From Parabacteroides faecalis (GTDB lineage Bacteria > Bacteroidota > Bacteroidia > Bacteroidales > Tannerellaceae), in the NCBI RefSeq assembly GCF_022809355.1, contig NZ_JAKZMM010000005.1, forward strand, positions 1-64,000: DNA of 64,000 bases. Direction: 5' to 3'. Shown in pieces: positions 17,548 to 26,844 of this stretch (positions within the stretch are counted from its first letter, which is position 1; every line of letters starts with the position of its first letter). The notes under the pieces are model-generated. The model was not told the origin of the DNA and ran no database searches. It saw only the letters and a program-made list of their open reading frames with translations. Position numbers and translations under genes: made by a program.

Positions 17548-18666
17548 CTATTCAGCTTTTCTTTTCTCCTCTTCTGCATTTTCTATTCCCAGCCGTTCAC
17601 ATAGTTCCGGGTCGTTCTTTATACGTTCCATCTCATCGTTAATGATAGCCTGGGCATCCGCCTTTATCTGGTCATAATTACGCTGTATCTGCTGGAGCAT
17701 GATGTCATTCCCTTCACTGTCCTTGAACGTGTTGATAACCGGGATTTTTTTATAAGCCTTTTCTTCCGCACTTACTTTGGCATGGTCCACGATAATTTCC
17801 GCATGGAAAATCTTTTGGTCGATTTTCTCACCGAAATTGTCCGACACGGAACCGACAAACGTACCCTGTGAAAGATTGGAAATCTTGGATGCAGGAATCA
17901 GGGAGTCCAGCTGGGTATTGATTGATGTGGAAACATCCTGACGGTTGATGGATATGGACTGCCGTTTTTGTAGAATCTTACCGAAGCGTTCGGAAAGTGT
18001 CTTGGCCGTTTCACCGACCACCTGTCCACTGAATATGTTGCCGACTGTATTTTGAATCACCTTGCTCTCCTTTTCACCGTAGTCACGATTAAGCTGGCTG
18101 AAGTCCTGAAATCCCAAACAGACCGCCACCTTGTTGGAACGTGCCGTTGCAATCAGGTTGTCCAGTCCTCGGAAATAGATGGTTGGAAGCTCATCTATAA
18201 TGACCGTGCTTTTAAGTTGCCCTTTCTTGTTTATCAGTTTGACGATTCTGGAATTATACAGTCCGAGCGCAGCGGAATAGATGTTCTGGCGGTCCGGATT
18301 ATTGCCCACACAAAGGATTTTAGGCTCTTTCGGATTATTGATATCCAGAGAAAAATCATTGCCTGTCATGACCCAGTACAGCTGTGGAGAAATCATTCTG
18401 GTAAGCGGAATTTTCGCGGAAGCTATCTGGCCTTGCAACTGATCCTGTGCCCCACCTTTCCATGCATCCATGAAAGGGGAGAGGTAATTCTCTAACTCAG
18501 GATAGGATGTCAGGATGGTAAACAAATCAGAGTAAGGTTTATTCAGCAGTTCCACGGCATGAGGAAAACTGCAATAGATACCGTTTTTGTATATTTTCAA
18601 ATACCAGATTATAGCTGCCAGCAGGATAATCGGAGACTCTACAAAGAAGTCACCCTGTTTTTCAAT
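17548..18666 (-). CDS. mobC: MobC coupling protein, second exon (372 codons)
   Basis: The C-terminal part of the VirD4/TraG-type coupling ATPase that links the relaxosome to the secretion channel. It begins at the group II intron 3' boundary with codons for IEKQGDFFVES. It contains the Walker B/motor region SSTVIIDELPTIYFRGLDN-like (here LKSTVIIDELPTIYF), the AVCLGFQDFSQL segment and NTVGNIFSGQVVGETAKTL, all standard for Bacteroidales MobC. Joined to exon 1 the protein is 678 residues. Without splicing this segment cannot be translated in continuity with the Walker A part. Confidence 0.88.
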   Translation of the reverse strand: MEKQGDFFVESPIILLAAIIWYLKIYKNGIYCSFPHAVELLNKPYSDLFTILTSYPELENYLSPFMDAWKGGAQDQLQGQIASAKIPLTRMISPQLYWVMTGNDFSLDINNPKEPKILCVGNNPDRQNIYSAALGLYNSRIVKLINKKGQLKSTVIIDELPTIYFRGLDNLIATARSNKVAVCLGFQDFSQLNRDYGEKESKVIQNTVGNIFSGQVVGETAKTLSERFGKILQKRQSISINRQDVSTSINTQLDSLIPASKISNLSQGTFVGSVSDNFGEKIDQKIFHAEIIVDHAKVSAEEKAYKKIPVINTFKDSEGNDIMLQQIQRNYDQIKADAQAIINDEMERIKNDPELCERLGIENAEEEKRKAE

Positions 18667-18707
18667 ATCGGGTAAGTCAAGGGCATTGCTGCCCCCTTCT
18701 CCCCTAA

Positions 18708-18741
18708 GAACCGTACGTGAGAGTTTCCCCTCATACGGCTC
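18708..18741 (-). ncRNA. Group II intron domain V
   Basis: On the - strand this 34-base segment starts GAGCCGTATGAGG, turns through GAAA and closes with CACGTACGGTTC. The hairpin with its AGC-like catalytic base and 2-base bulge is the conserved catalytic core of group II ribozymes. It lies 41 bases before the predicted 3' splice site. Confidence 0.88.
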
Positions 18742-18787
18742 AAGCAACTCAATATTTCTATTTGTTGTTAGAAATCGGCTCATACTT

Positions 18788-20440
18788 TCAACATTTTCGT
18801 TTATTTCGCTTGTAGCAGTTGTTGTGGACAAGTTGCCGTACAATCGAACCACCAACAGATATTTCGTTGACGTTCCATGCTTTTGTACAGTCTATTTCCT
18901 TGCCACATAACGGACAAATCCGGTTCTGCTTGTTCCATAAATATAAGAGAGACTTACGTCCTTTGAGAGATTCCAGCATTTGTTGCTCCTTACGCTGAGA
19001 GAAATAATCATCGTATTCCGGGTCAAAAGGATTTGCCTCTCCCTTGACTTGCTTGTACGGAGTATAATGTATATCCGACAATCTTTTAAGGGTCAGGTAG
19101 TTCACTTTCATACTTTTCGTTTCATATTTCCACGCAAACGTCCATTTGCGTCCCCGAATTTCATGCCAATACCTGTCTGCGACCCAAGACTTGCGTTTCT
19201 TAGGGTGACGACGTAAGGCCCATTTCTTCGTGAGATTATAAATGTGGTAGTCGCAACCATGAAAAGCATCGGTCGATGCACCATATCGGTAATAGTTACC
19301 CCATCCTGTGATTACAGGATTGAGCATTCGTATCAGCGATTCCTGCTTACACATCTTATGTCCTTTGACTATGTCACTGATTTTTGCCCTAAAGCGTTTC
19401 TGTGCGTCTTTGGACGGAGATGTGTATAGCTTTTTGCCGAACTTCCTTACATTGAAACCCAAGAAATCAAATCCGTCATATATGTTCGTAATAGTAGTTT
19501 TCTCTTCGGATAAGGTAAGACCTCTTTCTTTGAGAAATTCTATCACTATTGGTTTGACTTCGTTTTCCAATAGTTCCTTATCTCGGCCTGTGATTATAAA
19601 GTCGTCAGCATAGCGAATAAGATTTACCTTGTAATGGAATGTCTTGTTGTTACGCCATAGTCTTTTGAATCTTTTAGCCAAGAGCGGCTGAAGCCCGTCA
19701 AGTACCATGTTTGCAAGTGTCGGTGATATGATACCTCCTTGTGGCGTACCCTCTTCTGTCGGGAATAGTTTTCCGTTGAACACAGCTCCACATTTCAACC
19801 ATTTTCTGAGTATTGTCTTATCCATAGGGATATTCTCAATGAGCCAGTCGTGGCTGATGTGGTCGAAACAGCCTTTTATATCTCCCTCCAAAATCCATTC
19901 GGGAGAATGTTGGCGGTTTAAAACCGTATCAATCTGACGGATTGCGTCCATTGTCCTGCGCTTCTTTCGGAAGCCGTAGGAGAAACGGTCGCCTGTCGTT
20001 TCGGCTATCGGTTCCAATGCCATGAGATATAAAGCCTGCATCGCCCTGTCTTTCATGGTCGGTATTCCCAACGGTCGGAGTTTACCGTTCTTTTTCTTGA
20101 TGTGAACCCTACGGAGTGGCTGCGGATTGTAGCCACGGCGTTTCAGTTCACTGATTGCTTTGTACTTGCGCTTGGGAGAGTCCCAAAGCTGTTTATCTAC
20201 TCCAGACGTTTTCTTCCCTTTGTTGGAAGTAACCCTCTTTACAGCCAATGCCTTGGCGTAAAAAGAGTGAGTGAGCATCCATTGCAAGGCTTTCACCTTG
20301 TTATGTCTGCCTTCTTTCTGAGCCTTTACAATACGCGCTTGAAGCTTTCGGACATAGGCTTCGCACTTGGACCAGTTCATACCGTCCCAAGTCAGATTCC
20401 TGTTGTCAGCAGGCGCACACGATGTCTTAGTTTCGTTCAT
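18788..20440 (-). CDS. ltrA: Group II intron reverse transcriptase/maturase
   Basis: A 550-residue intron-encoded protein that helps the intron fold and copies it into new sites. The RT domain shows IPTMKDRAMQ near 126-135, the GDIKGCFD block near 186-193, GTPQGGIISP at 231-240 and the catalytic YADD at 277-280. A maturase X domain follows. The C-terminal HNH-type zinc region keeps two cysteine pairs (CPLC near 511 and a late NNCY), but the usual His-His of the HNH motif is replaced by NVNEI, so DNA cleavage may be impaired. The gene symbol is the generic maturase name. Confidence 0.9.
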   Translation of the reverse strand: MNETKTSCAPADNRNLTWDGMNWSKCEAYVRKLQARIVKAQKEGRHNKVKALQWMLTHSFYAKALAVKRVTSNKGKKTSGVDKQLWDSPKRKYKAISELKRRGYNPQPLRRVHIKKKNGKLRPLGIPTMKDRAMQALYLMALEPIAETTGDRFSYGFRKKRRTMDAIRQIDTVLNRQHSPEWILEGDIKGCFDHISHDWLIENIPMDKTILRKWLKCGAVFNGKLFPTEEGTPQGGIISPTLANMVLDGLQPLLAKRFKRLWRNNKTFHYKVNLIRYADDFIITGRDKELLENEVKPIVIEFLKERGLTLSEEKTTITNIYDGFDFLGFNVRKFGKKLYTSPSKDAQKRFRAKISDIVKGHKMCKQESLIRMLNPVITGWGNYYRYGASTDAFHGCDYHIYNLTKKWALRRHPKKRKSWVADRYWHEIRGRKWTFAWKYETKSMKVNYLTLKRLSDIHYTPYKQVKGEANPFDPEYDDYFSQRKEQQMLESLKGRKSLLYLWNKQNRICPLCGKEIDCTKAWNVNEISVGGSIVRQLVHNNCYKRNKRKC

Positions 20441-21083
20441 TTGCTTTCCTCCTTTTGAAAGTTCTAAAAGTTATCTTGTAAAGAGTTACCATATACGGAA
20501 GTCTGCCCACTTTCGTGTCGGATGATGTTATCCACAATCAGCCCGTGATGTCGATTCAATCCGTATCCTCCCCATTACAGGGAGGCGTTCGCTTTCTCCG
20601 TTATCTCATACCTGCACCCCTTTCGGCTTGCCTTGCGGTTCGCTTACTCGCGTTGTTACGAGAGAGATACAGGCTTGCCCTGTTCCACGTAATTGACAAA
20701 AGGATAGTTTAGGTTCTGTCAAGTCCACCGGCAGTGCCATGTCCGTGTAACCCCAACATGGGCAGGGGTTATCCGACTGCTTACCTTTTGGTGAGAGCTA
20801 AAGTATCTTCCGCTCCTTCAAACCTCACGATGGCTAAAGACAGTTCACTTATGTTAACCATGCTATCCAGCCTCGCCACTCGGCAGTATGATACTAACCG
20901 CCCTTGACGTTCCCTCACGGTTCAGTCTTGTCCTTTCGGAGAGTGTACTTTGTCCTATAAGCTTGGCACAACCCATCACTGGAGATGCACCTTATAGTAG
21001 GCTACCGCTGACGGAACAGCGGGTTAAATCATGCAACTAATATCACTGTTTAACAATCAATTACGCGACTTTACAGGTCACAC

Positions 21084-22001
21084 CCAGGTCTTGTTCAAAT
21101 TGAGCATAATCGTGTAGGCAGATTCGTAGGCATCCGAGATGTCCGCCATGAATTTCGGGTTGATGGGATTGCACCTGTGCGAACGTCGCGGATCATCGAA
21201 ATTGATGACATAAAATTCCGGCTTCACTTTGTAATTCTGAGTGTGTTTAAGTAGATGGTTATAAGCAATTTCGGACAAATCTGGAAACTTATAATCGTAA
21301 ATATACATGGCGAAGGATTTTTCAATCTGCTGTTTTATGTAGTTGTTTACCACTGCGTAGCTCTTACCCGAGCCGGGAGTTCCAAGCACGATGGACGCAC
21401 GAAAAACATTTACAACATTAATCCATCCGTTCCATTCCCTGCCTTGATAGACGAACTTTGTCGGCAGGTTGACGGAATACTCGTTCTCCATGAGCCGTGT
21501 CTCCTGCATGAAACTCTCGTTGGCGGTATTGAATACATCTTCCATGAGGTTGTGTTTCAGCATCCGGCTTATCCACACGCCGGACATCAACAACAGGATA
21601 TACCCGGCTGTAAGTGTTGCCGTGTACAAGGTGGCATTGACCATCGGACTGAACGGCAGGTCGAGCATCCACCAGTTCATGAAAAACAGCACCAATCCGG
21701 CAAGGAAAGAGGCATATATTTTCTGCCATGTCATCTTCTGATTCTTTACGCCTTTTGTTCCCAAACACGAGAGGGCAAGGAATATGACGGCAAATACTTT
21801 TGTGATGAGCAGGTTGCTGAAAAGCCCCGCTGTCCTCTGGAAATTCAGGAGTATCCTGTCGACTACCCCGATATTGATACCCATATCCACGAATGAACGG
21901 TAGCAGTACCAATAGACGTGGATGACAATAAACACGATGGATATGGCACGCATGAACTCCATGACCTTGGCCAGTCCCCTCAAATCATCTTCTTGTTGCA
22001 T
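21084..22001 (-). CDS. mobC: MobC coupling protein, first exon (306 codons)
   Basis: The N-terminal part of the conjugative coupling protein. Four hydrophobic segments lie in residues 15-170, then the nucleotide-binding P loop GTPGSGKSYAVV and the KFPDLSEIAYNHLL region. The exon ends with codons NKTW at the intron boundary; the frame then enters the intron and stops after two codons (GTG TGA), so an unspliced transcript gives a truncated protein lacking the Walker B half. It starts 37 bases after mobB and is part of the leftward mobABC operon. Confidence 0.9.
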
Positions 22002-22037
22002 AATGAATATAGTTTTAATGGTTTATAAAATCTGTAA

Positions 22038-23291
22038 TCAGGATATTCCGCGGGAACGGCGTTTCTTTTTCTTCTTGCGTTGCAGCCTGCGGGCAAGCGC
22101 CTCTTCCTGCGGGTCGGGACCGTTGGCGTCAATGCCGAAGATTCCGAAAGCCTGTTCGATGGAGCTTTCCATTTCGGAGGAGAAAACGCCTTGCCGATTA
22201 AGAGCAGGCATTGGCATATCCAAGTCAGGCATATTGGTCGGACTGTTAAACAGCCGCTCAAAAGCGTTTGCCGAAAACTCTTTTCCAAGTCGGGAACCGT
22301 TATATACCTCACGGTTCTTATGGTCGATGAAAGTTGCGCCATAGATACGTCCTTCATCATTTTCACGGAATACCACATCAATACCTTTCCCGGCGAGCAA
22401 ACGGGTGAACTCCTCCTTGTTTCCACGGCATCCGTGCATGGCAAGCGCCACTTCGTTCCGTATCTTCGGTTGCCATTTCTTGTTCTTGTATTCACGGGCG
22501 TTGTACCCGATACGCTTTTCCAATCCCTCGTAGCCGTAGCGTTTTTCGATAAGAGAAGATTTGACGGGCGTACATATCGGCTTGCCACTATCATCGGTCA
22601 TCGTATAGACAATTCCATTATAGGGTGTTCCTTCAAATTCGCCTTTTACTTGTTTCGCCTCGATATTGAAACAGGAGAGCAAGGCGCTGTACTCGCCGAA
22701 AGACTGGAAACGATAAGTGGAGAATACACTCTTGACGATATTGGAAACCTGCCGCTTCACATCACCATTTTGGTAGTCAGCCTTTTTCAGATACGGCTCC
22801 AATAGTTCCTTGCGCTTGTCATCCACCTGTTTCAACCCGAATTTCTTTTCCAGTTCCCGGCAGGCTTTCATCGAGCGGTTCCACTCGTAGGCGTCGTCTA
22901 TCTTTTCACCTTTTTCGTTCACGCAGGTGGAAACGATATGGATATGCCTCCGGTCTATGTCCTCGTGCATATATACAATGTAAGGCTGGTTGCCATAGCC
23001 CATTCGCTGCATATACTCCCTGGCCAGTTCCGTGAATTGCAAATCCGTGAGCCGGTCGTCCAAAGAAGGGTTCAACGATATATGCAGGACTGGCTTTTCT
23101 GTATTCTTGTTGGCAAGCAGGTAGTTGTCAAACGCCCACAGGGTCTGTTGCATGACACGCTCCGTGTTCCCCGACACATTGGCAATCATGCGGTTCCCGT
23201 AAATGATGCGGGCTGTATTGTCGTTCACTTTCTGCTGGTTGTAGATGATTGCACCGTAGAGCGAAGCACCTCTGTTGATTTTAGCCACCAT
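22038..23291 (-). CDS. mobB: MobB relaxase
   Basis: A 417-residue relaxase/mobilisation nuclease that nicks oriT and pilots the strand through the mating channel. The metal-binding histidine motif is HEDIDRRHIHIVSTCVN near residue 110, and an early tyrosine-rich region (GAIIYNQQKVND) may hold the nucleophile. The C terminus is basic (RRLQRKKKKKRR). The start overlaps the mobA end by 11 bases, so the two are translationally coupled. This is the standard Bacteroidales mobA-mobB-mobC order. Confidence 0.9.
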   Translation of the reverse strand: MVAKINRGASLYGAIIYNQQKVNDNTARIIYGNRMIANVSGNTERVMQQTLWAFDNYLLANKNTEKPVLHISLNPSLDDRLTDLQFTELAREYMQRMGYGNQPYIVYMHEDIDRRHIHIVSTCVNEKGEKIDDAYEWNRSMKACRELEKKFGLKQVDDKRKELLEPYLKKADYQNGDVKRQVSNIVKSVFSTYRFQSFGEYSALLSCFNIEAKQVKGEFEGTPYNGIVYTMTDDSGKPICTPVKSSLIEKRYGYEGLEKRIGYNAREYKNKKWQPKIRNEVALAMHGCRGNKEEFTRLLAGKGIDVVFRENDEGRIYGATFIDHKNREVYNGSRLGKEFSANAFERLFNSPTNMPDLDMPMPALNRQGVFSSEMESSIEQAFGIFGIDANGPDPQEEALARRLQRKKKKKRRSRGIS

Positions 23292-23748
23292 TTTCCTCCT
23301 CCTTCCGTTGTTTTATCAGATAGTTTTCTTCAAACTCACGGGTCAGCATGATAATCCGCTTGCTCAGCAACACTAAGTCTATTGTTGCTTTTTCCAGATT
23401 ACGGAGCAGGACGAAAGCCCGTTTCTCCCCGAAATTTGTCTTTACGGCTTTCACCGTCTGGTTGTAGTTGTTGCCGATACTCTGGAATTGGTGGTAGAAA
23501 TTGGTCAGGCGGATATAATAATCCATCGTCGCCTTGTCTATTCTCACCACCTTGATTTCCTTGCCGAAAATCATTGTCTTGATAAACTTGGAGCGTTCTT
23601 TCAATCCTGATTTTTGGAATTGAATATCAAAACGTCCGTTCTCTTCCGAGTTCAACCGTACCACATAACGATGCACGGCAGGGTCGGATTTTGGTTTCCT
23701 GCCTGCGCTTTTTCTTGAGTTTTTCTTCTTGTTTTCTTCCATACGCAT
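23281..23748 (-). CDS. mobA: MobA relaxosome accessory protein
   Basis: A 155-residue basic DNA-binding protein of the Bacteroidales MobA/MobC-like accessory family that helps the relaxase bind oriT. The N terminus is Lys/Arg-rich, followed by a ribbon-helix-helix-like segment (HRYVVRLNSEENGRF, SKFIKTMIFG) and a helical region with FYHQFQSIGNNYNQTVKAV, typical of MobC-like proteins. Either of two ATGs two codons apart could be used. A promoter box lies about 240 bases upstream, beyond the candidate oriT repeats. Confidence 0.88.
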   Translation of the reverse strand: MRMEENKKKNSRKSAGRKPKSDPAVHRYVVRLNSEENGRFDIQFQKSGLKERSKFIKTMIFGKEIKVVRIDKATMDYYIRLTNFYHQFQSIGNNYNQTVKAVKTNFGEKRAFVLLRNLEKATIDLVLLSKRIIMLTREFEENYLIKQRKEEENGG

Positions 23749-23780
23749 TGATATTTTCAGTTTCTAATCTTCCGGCCCCG

Positions 23781-23880
23781 GATTCACGACTTTGGAGTGA
23801 ATCCTCCCCGAGCCGTCAGGCGAGTGGCAAGTTGTTTTGAGTGCCCGAATTTATTTCGGGTGCCTCAAAACACAACTTGC
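23781..23880. other. Candidate oriT: inverted repeats next to mobA
   Basis: Two inverted repeats lie between mobA and traA: GATTCAC/GTGAATC (23781-23803) and a large imperfect hairpin whose arms start GCAAGTTG (23827) and end CAACTTGC (23880) around CCGAATTTATTTCGG. Hairpins beside the relaxase genes are the usual form of an oriT. No nick site can be named from sequence alone, and the same structures could serve mob gene control. Confidence 0.45.
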
Positions 23881-23989
23881 TATGTTCGCTTGAACATGAA
23901 TTTTCCTTCCGTCAAATTGTGTTTGACCCTCCGGCCTCATTCTTCGGCTTCGGGAAAGCCCCGCAGCGGTGTCCGTTCCGTTGTCGGTG

Positions 23990-23997
23990 CAAAGTTA
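23990..23997 (-). promoter_or_regulatory. mobABC promoter -7 box
   Basis: The - strand reads TAACTTTG followed by CA, an exact TAnnTTTG box, with a T-rich stretch about 20 bases upstream as a -33 candidate. It directs transcription through the candidate oriT into mobA. Confidence 0.5.
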
Positions 23998-24031
23998 CGG
24001 CGGTATATACTACTGTAAAATAGTGAGTTAT

Positions 24032-24058
24032 ATGTAACGTGATGACAAACGATGACAC
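24032..24058. repeat. 27-base motif upstream of traA (copy 1)
   Basis: The sequence starts ATGTAACGTGATGACA, has AACGATGACAC as its second half, and recurs with one mismatch at 35672-35698 before traE. It contains GATGACA twice, ten bases apart. In this copy the motif extends into a near-palindrome (GTGATGAC ... GTCGTCAC). Being placed in front of both tra transcription units, it is a good candidate binding site for a tra activator or repressor. Confidence 0.7.
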
Positions 24059-24121
24059 AGGTCGTCACCTCCCTTGAAACATGGTGCCGGTATGAAAAAA
24101 TACCCTTTTATTTGCAGCGTG

Positions 24122-24353
24122 AACGGATGAAACCGCACTTCCGATAATGGTATAATGGTCATATTGTTTGATGCTTCCGTTATCGGTCCGGATAGTGGAA
24201 GCAATGTCGGATATGACAGTTATCGGAATGTCATGACCAACAGACCGACCATTAACGGAAAGATGCTATAACGGATAAGTTACCGGTCGGAATAACGGAT
24301 GAAGCATATCGTGGTCGGTTGGAAGGAAGCGTTCACGGATTGACGGATGAAAC
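24122..24353. repeat. Cluster of TAACGGAT-like repeats upstream of traA
   Basis: About seven short related repeats occur in 230 bases: AACGGATGAAAC (24122), TCCGTTATCGG (24176), TTATCGGAAT (24220), TAACGGAA (24253), TAACGGAT (24269 and 24293), and GACGGATGAAAC (24342). Both orientations are present. The arrangement looks like an operator array or iterons ahead of the traA operon. No known regulator site is claimed. Confidence 0.55.
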
Positions 24354-24389
24354 AGATATATATTCAATAACCCATTAAAAGAAAAGATT

Positions 24390-25154
24390 ATGAGCAAAGA
24401 GCCTTTATTCGTTGCAGTCAGCAACCAAAAGGGAGGGGTCGGGAAATCGGCCTTGACGGTAGTGCTTTCCAGCTACCTCCATTTCGAGAAAAACCTGAAC
24501 GTGGCAATCATTGATTGTGATTCTCCACAGCACAGCCTCGTGCGCATGAGAGAACGGGATAAAAAAGCCATTGCCAACAGTGCCTATTTTCAACAATTGT
24601 TACAGCAGCAATGGAATCGCGTACCAAAGAAAGCTTATCCGATTGTCGGGTCTACTTCGGAAAAGGCAAGGGAAGCCGCGGACGAGCTTGCCGCAAGCGG
24701 TGACTATGATCTGATTTTTGTGGATTTGCCCGGAACAGTGGAATCCACGGGGGTGTTCCGCACCATCGTCAATATGGATTATGTCCTGACTCCCACCACT
24801 CCCGATCTTATCATCATGCAGAGCACGCTCGCTTTTTCCACGACGGTTCTTGATTATGTCAAGAACACGAAAGATGTGCCGCTCAAGGATATTCTCTTCT
24901 TCTGGAACAAGTTGAAAAAACGTACCAACGTGGAAATTTACAAATCCTATGCAGAGGTCATGAGGGAACTGCATCTGACTGTCCTTGACACCAAACTTCC
25001 CGATTTATGCCGTTACGAGAAGGAAATCACACATGCAAAACGTGATTTTTTCCGCTGCACCCTGCTGCCTCCGCCTCCCAAGCAATTGGAAGGAAGCGGT
25101 CTGAAGGAACTGGCGGAGGAGCTTATTGTCAAACTTAAATTGGAACACGCATGA
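24390..25154 (+). CDS. traA: TraA, ParA-family ATPase
   Basis: A 254-residue P-loop ATPase of the ParA/MinD class, the first gene of the CTnDOT-type transfer operon. The deviant Walker A is SNQKGGVGKSALTV near residue 11, Walker A-prime is IIDCDSPQHS, and IFVDLPGTVES matches switch II. The role is probably in positioning DNA or the transfer apparatus. It follows a long repeat-rich control region and overlaps traB by 4 bases (ATGA). Confidence 0.85.
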   Translation: MSKEPLFVAVSNQKGGVGKSALTVVLSSYLHFEKNLNVAIIDCDSPQHSLVRMRERDKKAIANSAYFQQLLQQQWNRVPKKAYPIVGSTSEKAREAADELAASGDYDLIFVDLPGTVESTGVFRTIVNMDYVLTPTTPDLIIMQSTLAFSTTVLDYVKNTKDVPLKDILFFWNKLKKRTNVEIYKSYAEVMRELHLTVLDTKLPDLCRYEKEITHAKRDFFRCTLLPPPPKQLEGSGLKELAEELIVKLKLEHA

Positions 25155-25606
25155 CAAAGAAAAAGGTGGAAGTGAATGAGGATATCCTCAAGAATATCAT
25201 TGTCGGGGATATTCCTGTATTCGGCAGGGCGCAACCCATGAACGAGAATACGGAACAACCCGGACAGGAATCCGTACCCGTCAAAAATACGGGACCGGCT
25301 CCAGCTACGGAACCGGTTGAGATACAGTCTGAGAAAACGTCCCCTGTAAAACCTCGAAAAAAGAAAGATGAAGCGGGTAGCTATAGAGACAAGTATCTGG
25401 TAAACATTCCGGCATCTAACCGTTCCCATGTCTATATAAATCGCGAGGTGGCCGAATGTATCAAGCGCATCCTTCCGGTCATTGCCCCGGACATGAGCAT
25501 ATCGGGGTATATAAGCAATATCCTCGTTGACCATATCCAGCAGCATTGGGAGGAAATCAGCGAATTGTATAACAAAGAATATTACAAACCATTAAAACCA
25601 TTTTAG
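25151..25606 (+). CDS. traB: TraB, DUF3408 protein
   Basis: A 151-residue protein with a Pro/Lys-rich N-terminal half and a C-terminal DUF3408-like domain (residues about 80-150: YRDKYLVNIPASNRSHVYIN, APDMSISGYISNILVDHI). The domain resembles a small ribbon-helix-helix fold and is paired with ParA-like ATPases in Bacteroidales ICEs, which suggests a ParB-like partner role; that is inference. The start overlaps the traA stop. Confidence 0.78.
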   Translation: MTKKKVEVNEDILKNIIVGDIPVFGRAQPMNENTEQPGQESVPVKNTGPAPATEPVEIQSEKTSPVKPRKKKDEAGSYRDKYLVNIPASNRSHVYINREVAECIKRILPVIAPDMSISGYISNILVDHIQQHWEEISELYNKEYYKPLKPF

Positions 25607-25608
25607 TC

Positions 25609-26064
25609 ATGACACAGATTATCTTTCACATTGCGGCCATTGCCTGCATCGTTTACACATTTTGCCGTTTCGGATTGTTCATTCACAAAAGAATGCGCAA
25701 GAACAAAAACATCGGAAAGCACGTCCACGTTCCTCCGCCCGAAACTTCCGGCAAAGCGGAACCGGATACCTGGGAAGACACCGCTTGTACATCTGCCTTA
25801 AAGGATGTCATCAACACGTCTTCAATTCAAATCGTTGAAGATCCATCGTATCGAACGACATATCTGGTAAATCACCCTATAGGTAATCGAATCCAGGTTT
25901 ACATAAACAGGGACAGCTATGCCTACATCAAACGTTTTTTGGCAGTTGTCGCTCCGGAGACATCCATGTCAGGATATGTAAGCACAATCATTGATGAGCA
26001 TCTGACAAAATATGAGGATGAGATGTCTGAATTATACACGGAAGCCATAAATAAACCCCTGTAG
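25609..26064 (+). CDS. traC: TraC, DUF3408 protein with N-terminal membrane anchor
   Basis: A 151-residue paralogue of TraB. It starts with a hydrophobic helix (about 3-25) and a basic patch, then a C-terminal domain that is clearly related to TraB (YRTTYLVNHPIGNRIQVYIN, APETSMSGYVSTIIDEHL). The membrane anchor suggests it tethers the TraA/TraB machinery to the membrane. It lies 2 bases after traB. Confidence 0.75.
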   Translation: MTQIIFHIAAIACIVYTFCRFGLFIHKRMRKNKNIGKHVHVPPPETSGKAEPDTWEDTACTSALKDVINTSSIQIVEDPSYRTTYLVNHPIGNRIQVYINRDSYAYIKRFLAVVAPETSMSGYVSTIIDEHLTKYEDEMSELYTEAINKPL

Positions 26065-26066
26065 CC

Positions 26067-26816
26067 ATGGAAGCAAAAATTTATTTCACGATAAAACTCG
26101 TGTGTGCGGTTTTCATATTCCGGCAACTGTGGATATTCATCTTCAATCGGGAAATGTATGGCATTTGGGAGAAAGCCTACCGCTTGATGCGCATAGTCCG
26201 CATCAATCTATGGAAATACCGGAAGAAACGTTCGGAACAAAAAGCGCGTGAGGCCAATAAAAAGGCAAGGCGAAGGGAAAAGACCGACGCACACAACAGG
26301 CATACGGCACAGCCGTCTTCTGCTGTTACTGAAGATGTAATCGGCAAGACAAAAATTGTCTATCTCGAAGACCCGGAAGTGGCGAGAAAAACTCCGACAC
26401 GTTCCGAACCTATGGAAAAAGAGTCGATAGAGGAGGATGAGGAAATCGGTCCGGATGATGTAATACAGGAAGAAAAAGGTCTCACCAAAGAGGAAAAAGA
26501 AGAATTGATGGCTCCTGTGGATGCTGAACCTGACCCGGATTTTGACACAGCCATGACCTTTGAGGATATAAACAATGTGGCAGAGGTGCTGATATCTGAA
26601 AATCCGGATGAAGAGAAAGCCATACGTGCAGCCACTACCATACATCACAAGATGCACGATACGGTTATACTATCTTTTCTCACGGACAAGTTGAGTAATC
26701 AGGAAAAGGTAAACCGCCTGGTCAGCGAATGTCTGGATGAATCGGGCAGACCGTTGGCAAAACGAAAGACCGCATCCAAGAAGGTGGAGGCTTTCAACAT
26801 AGATAAATTCGTTTAA
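26067..26816 (+). CDS. traD: TraD, DUF4122-type membrane-anchored protein
   Basis: A 249-residue protein with one N-terminal membrane helix (about 5-25), a strongly basic stretch (WKYRKKRSEQKAREANKKAR), a long acidic middle (residues 110-170) and a C-terminal helical domain ending MHDTVILSFLTDKLSNQEKV. It matches what I recall of DUF4122 proteins in the traABCD block. The exact role in transfer is unknown. A terminator-like hairpin follows. Confidence 0.7.
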   Translation: MEAKIYFTIKLVCAVFIFRQLWIFIFNREMYGIWEKAYRLMRIVRINLWKYRKKRSEQKAREANKKARRREKTDAHNRHTAQPSSAVTEDVIGKTKIVYLEDPEVARKTPTRSEPMEKESIEEDEEIGPDDVIQEEKGLTKEEKEELMAPVDAEPDPDFDTAMTFEDINNVAEVLISENPDEEKAIRAATTIHHKMHDTVILSFLTDKLSNQEKVNRLVSECLDESGRPLAKRKTASKKVEAFNIDKFV

Positions 26817-26844
26817 TTGTTTCTTTTTGCTGTCATAGTTTTTG

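Larger units (their letters stand above)
18667..21083 (-). mobile_element. Group II intron inserted in mobC
   Basis: A 2417-base self-splicing retroelement on the - strand. The 5' end (21083) reads GTGTGACC, matching the GUGYG consensus; the 3' end (18667) reads CTTACCCGAT, fitting the AY rule. Domain V is intact (18708-18741) and domain VI follows. The intron-encoded protein sits in domain IV (20440-18788), and about 640 bases upstream of it form domains I-III. Removing the intron joins TGG to ATT and restores the mobC frame as NKTW/IEKQ, so splicing should rebuild the coupling protein. Confidence 0.92.
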
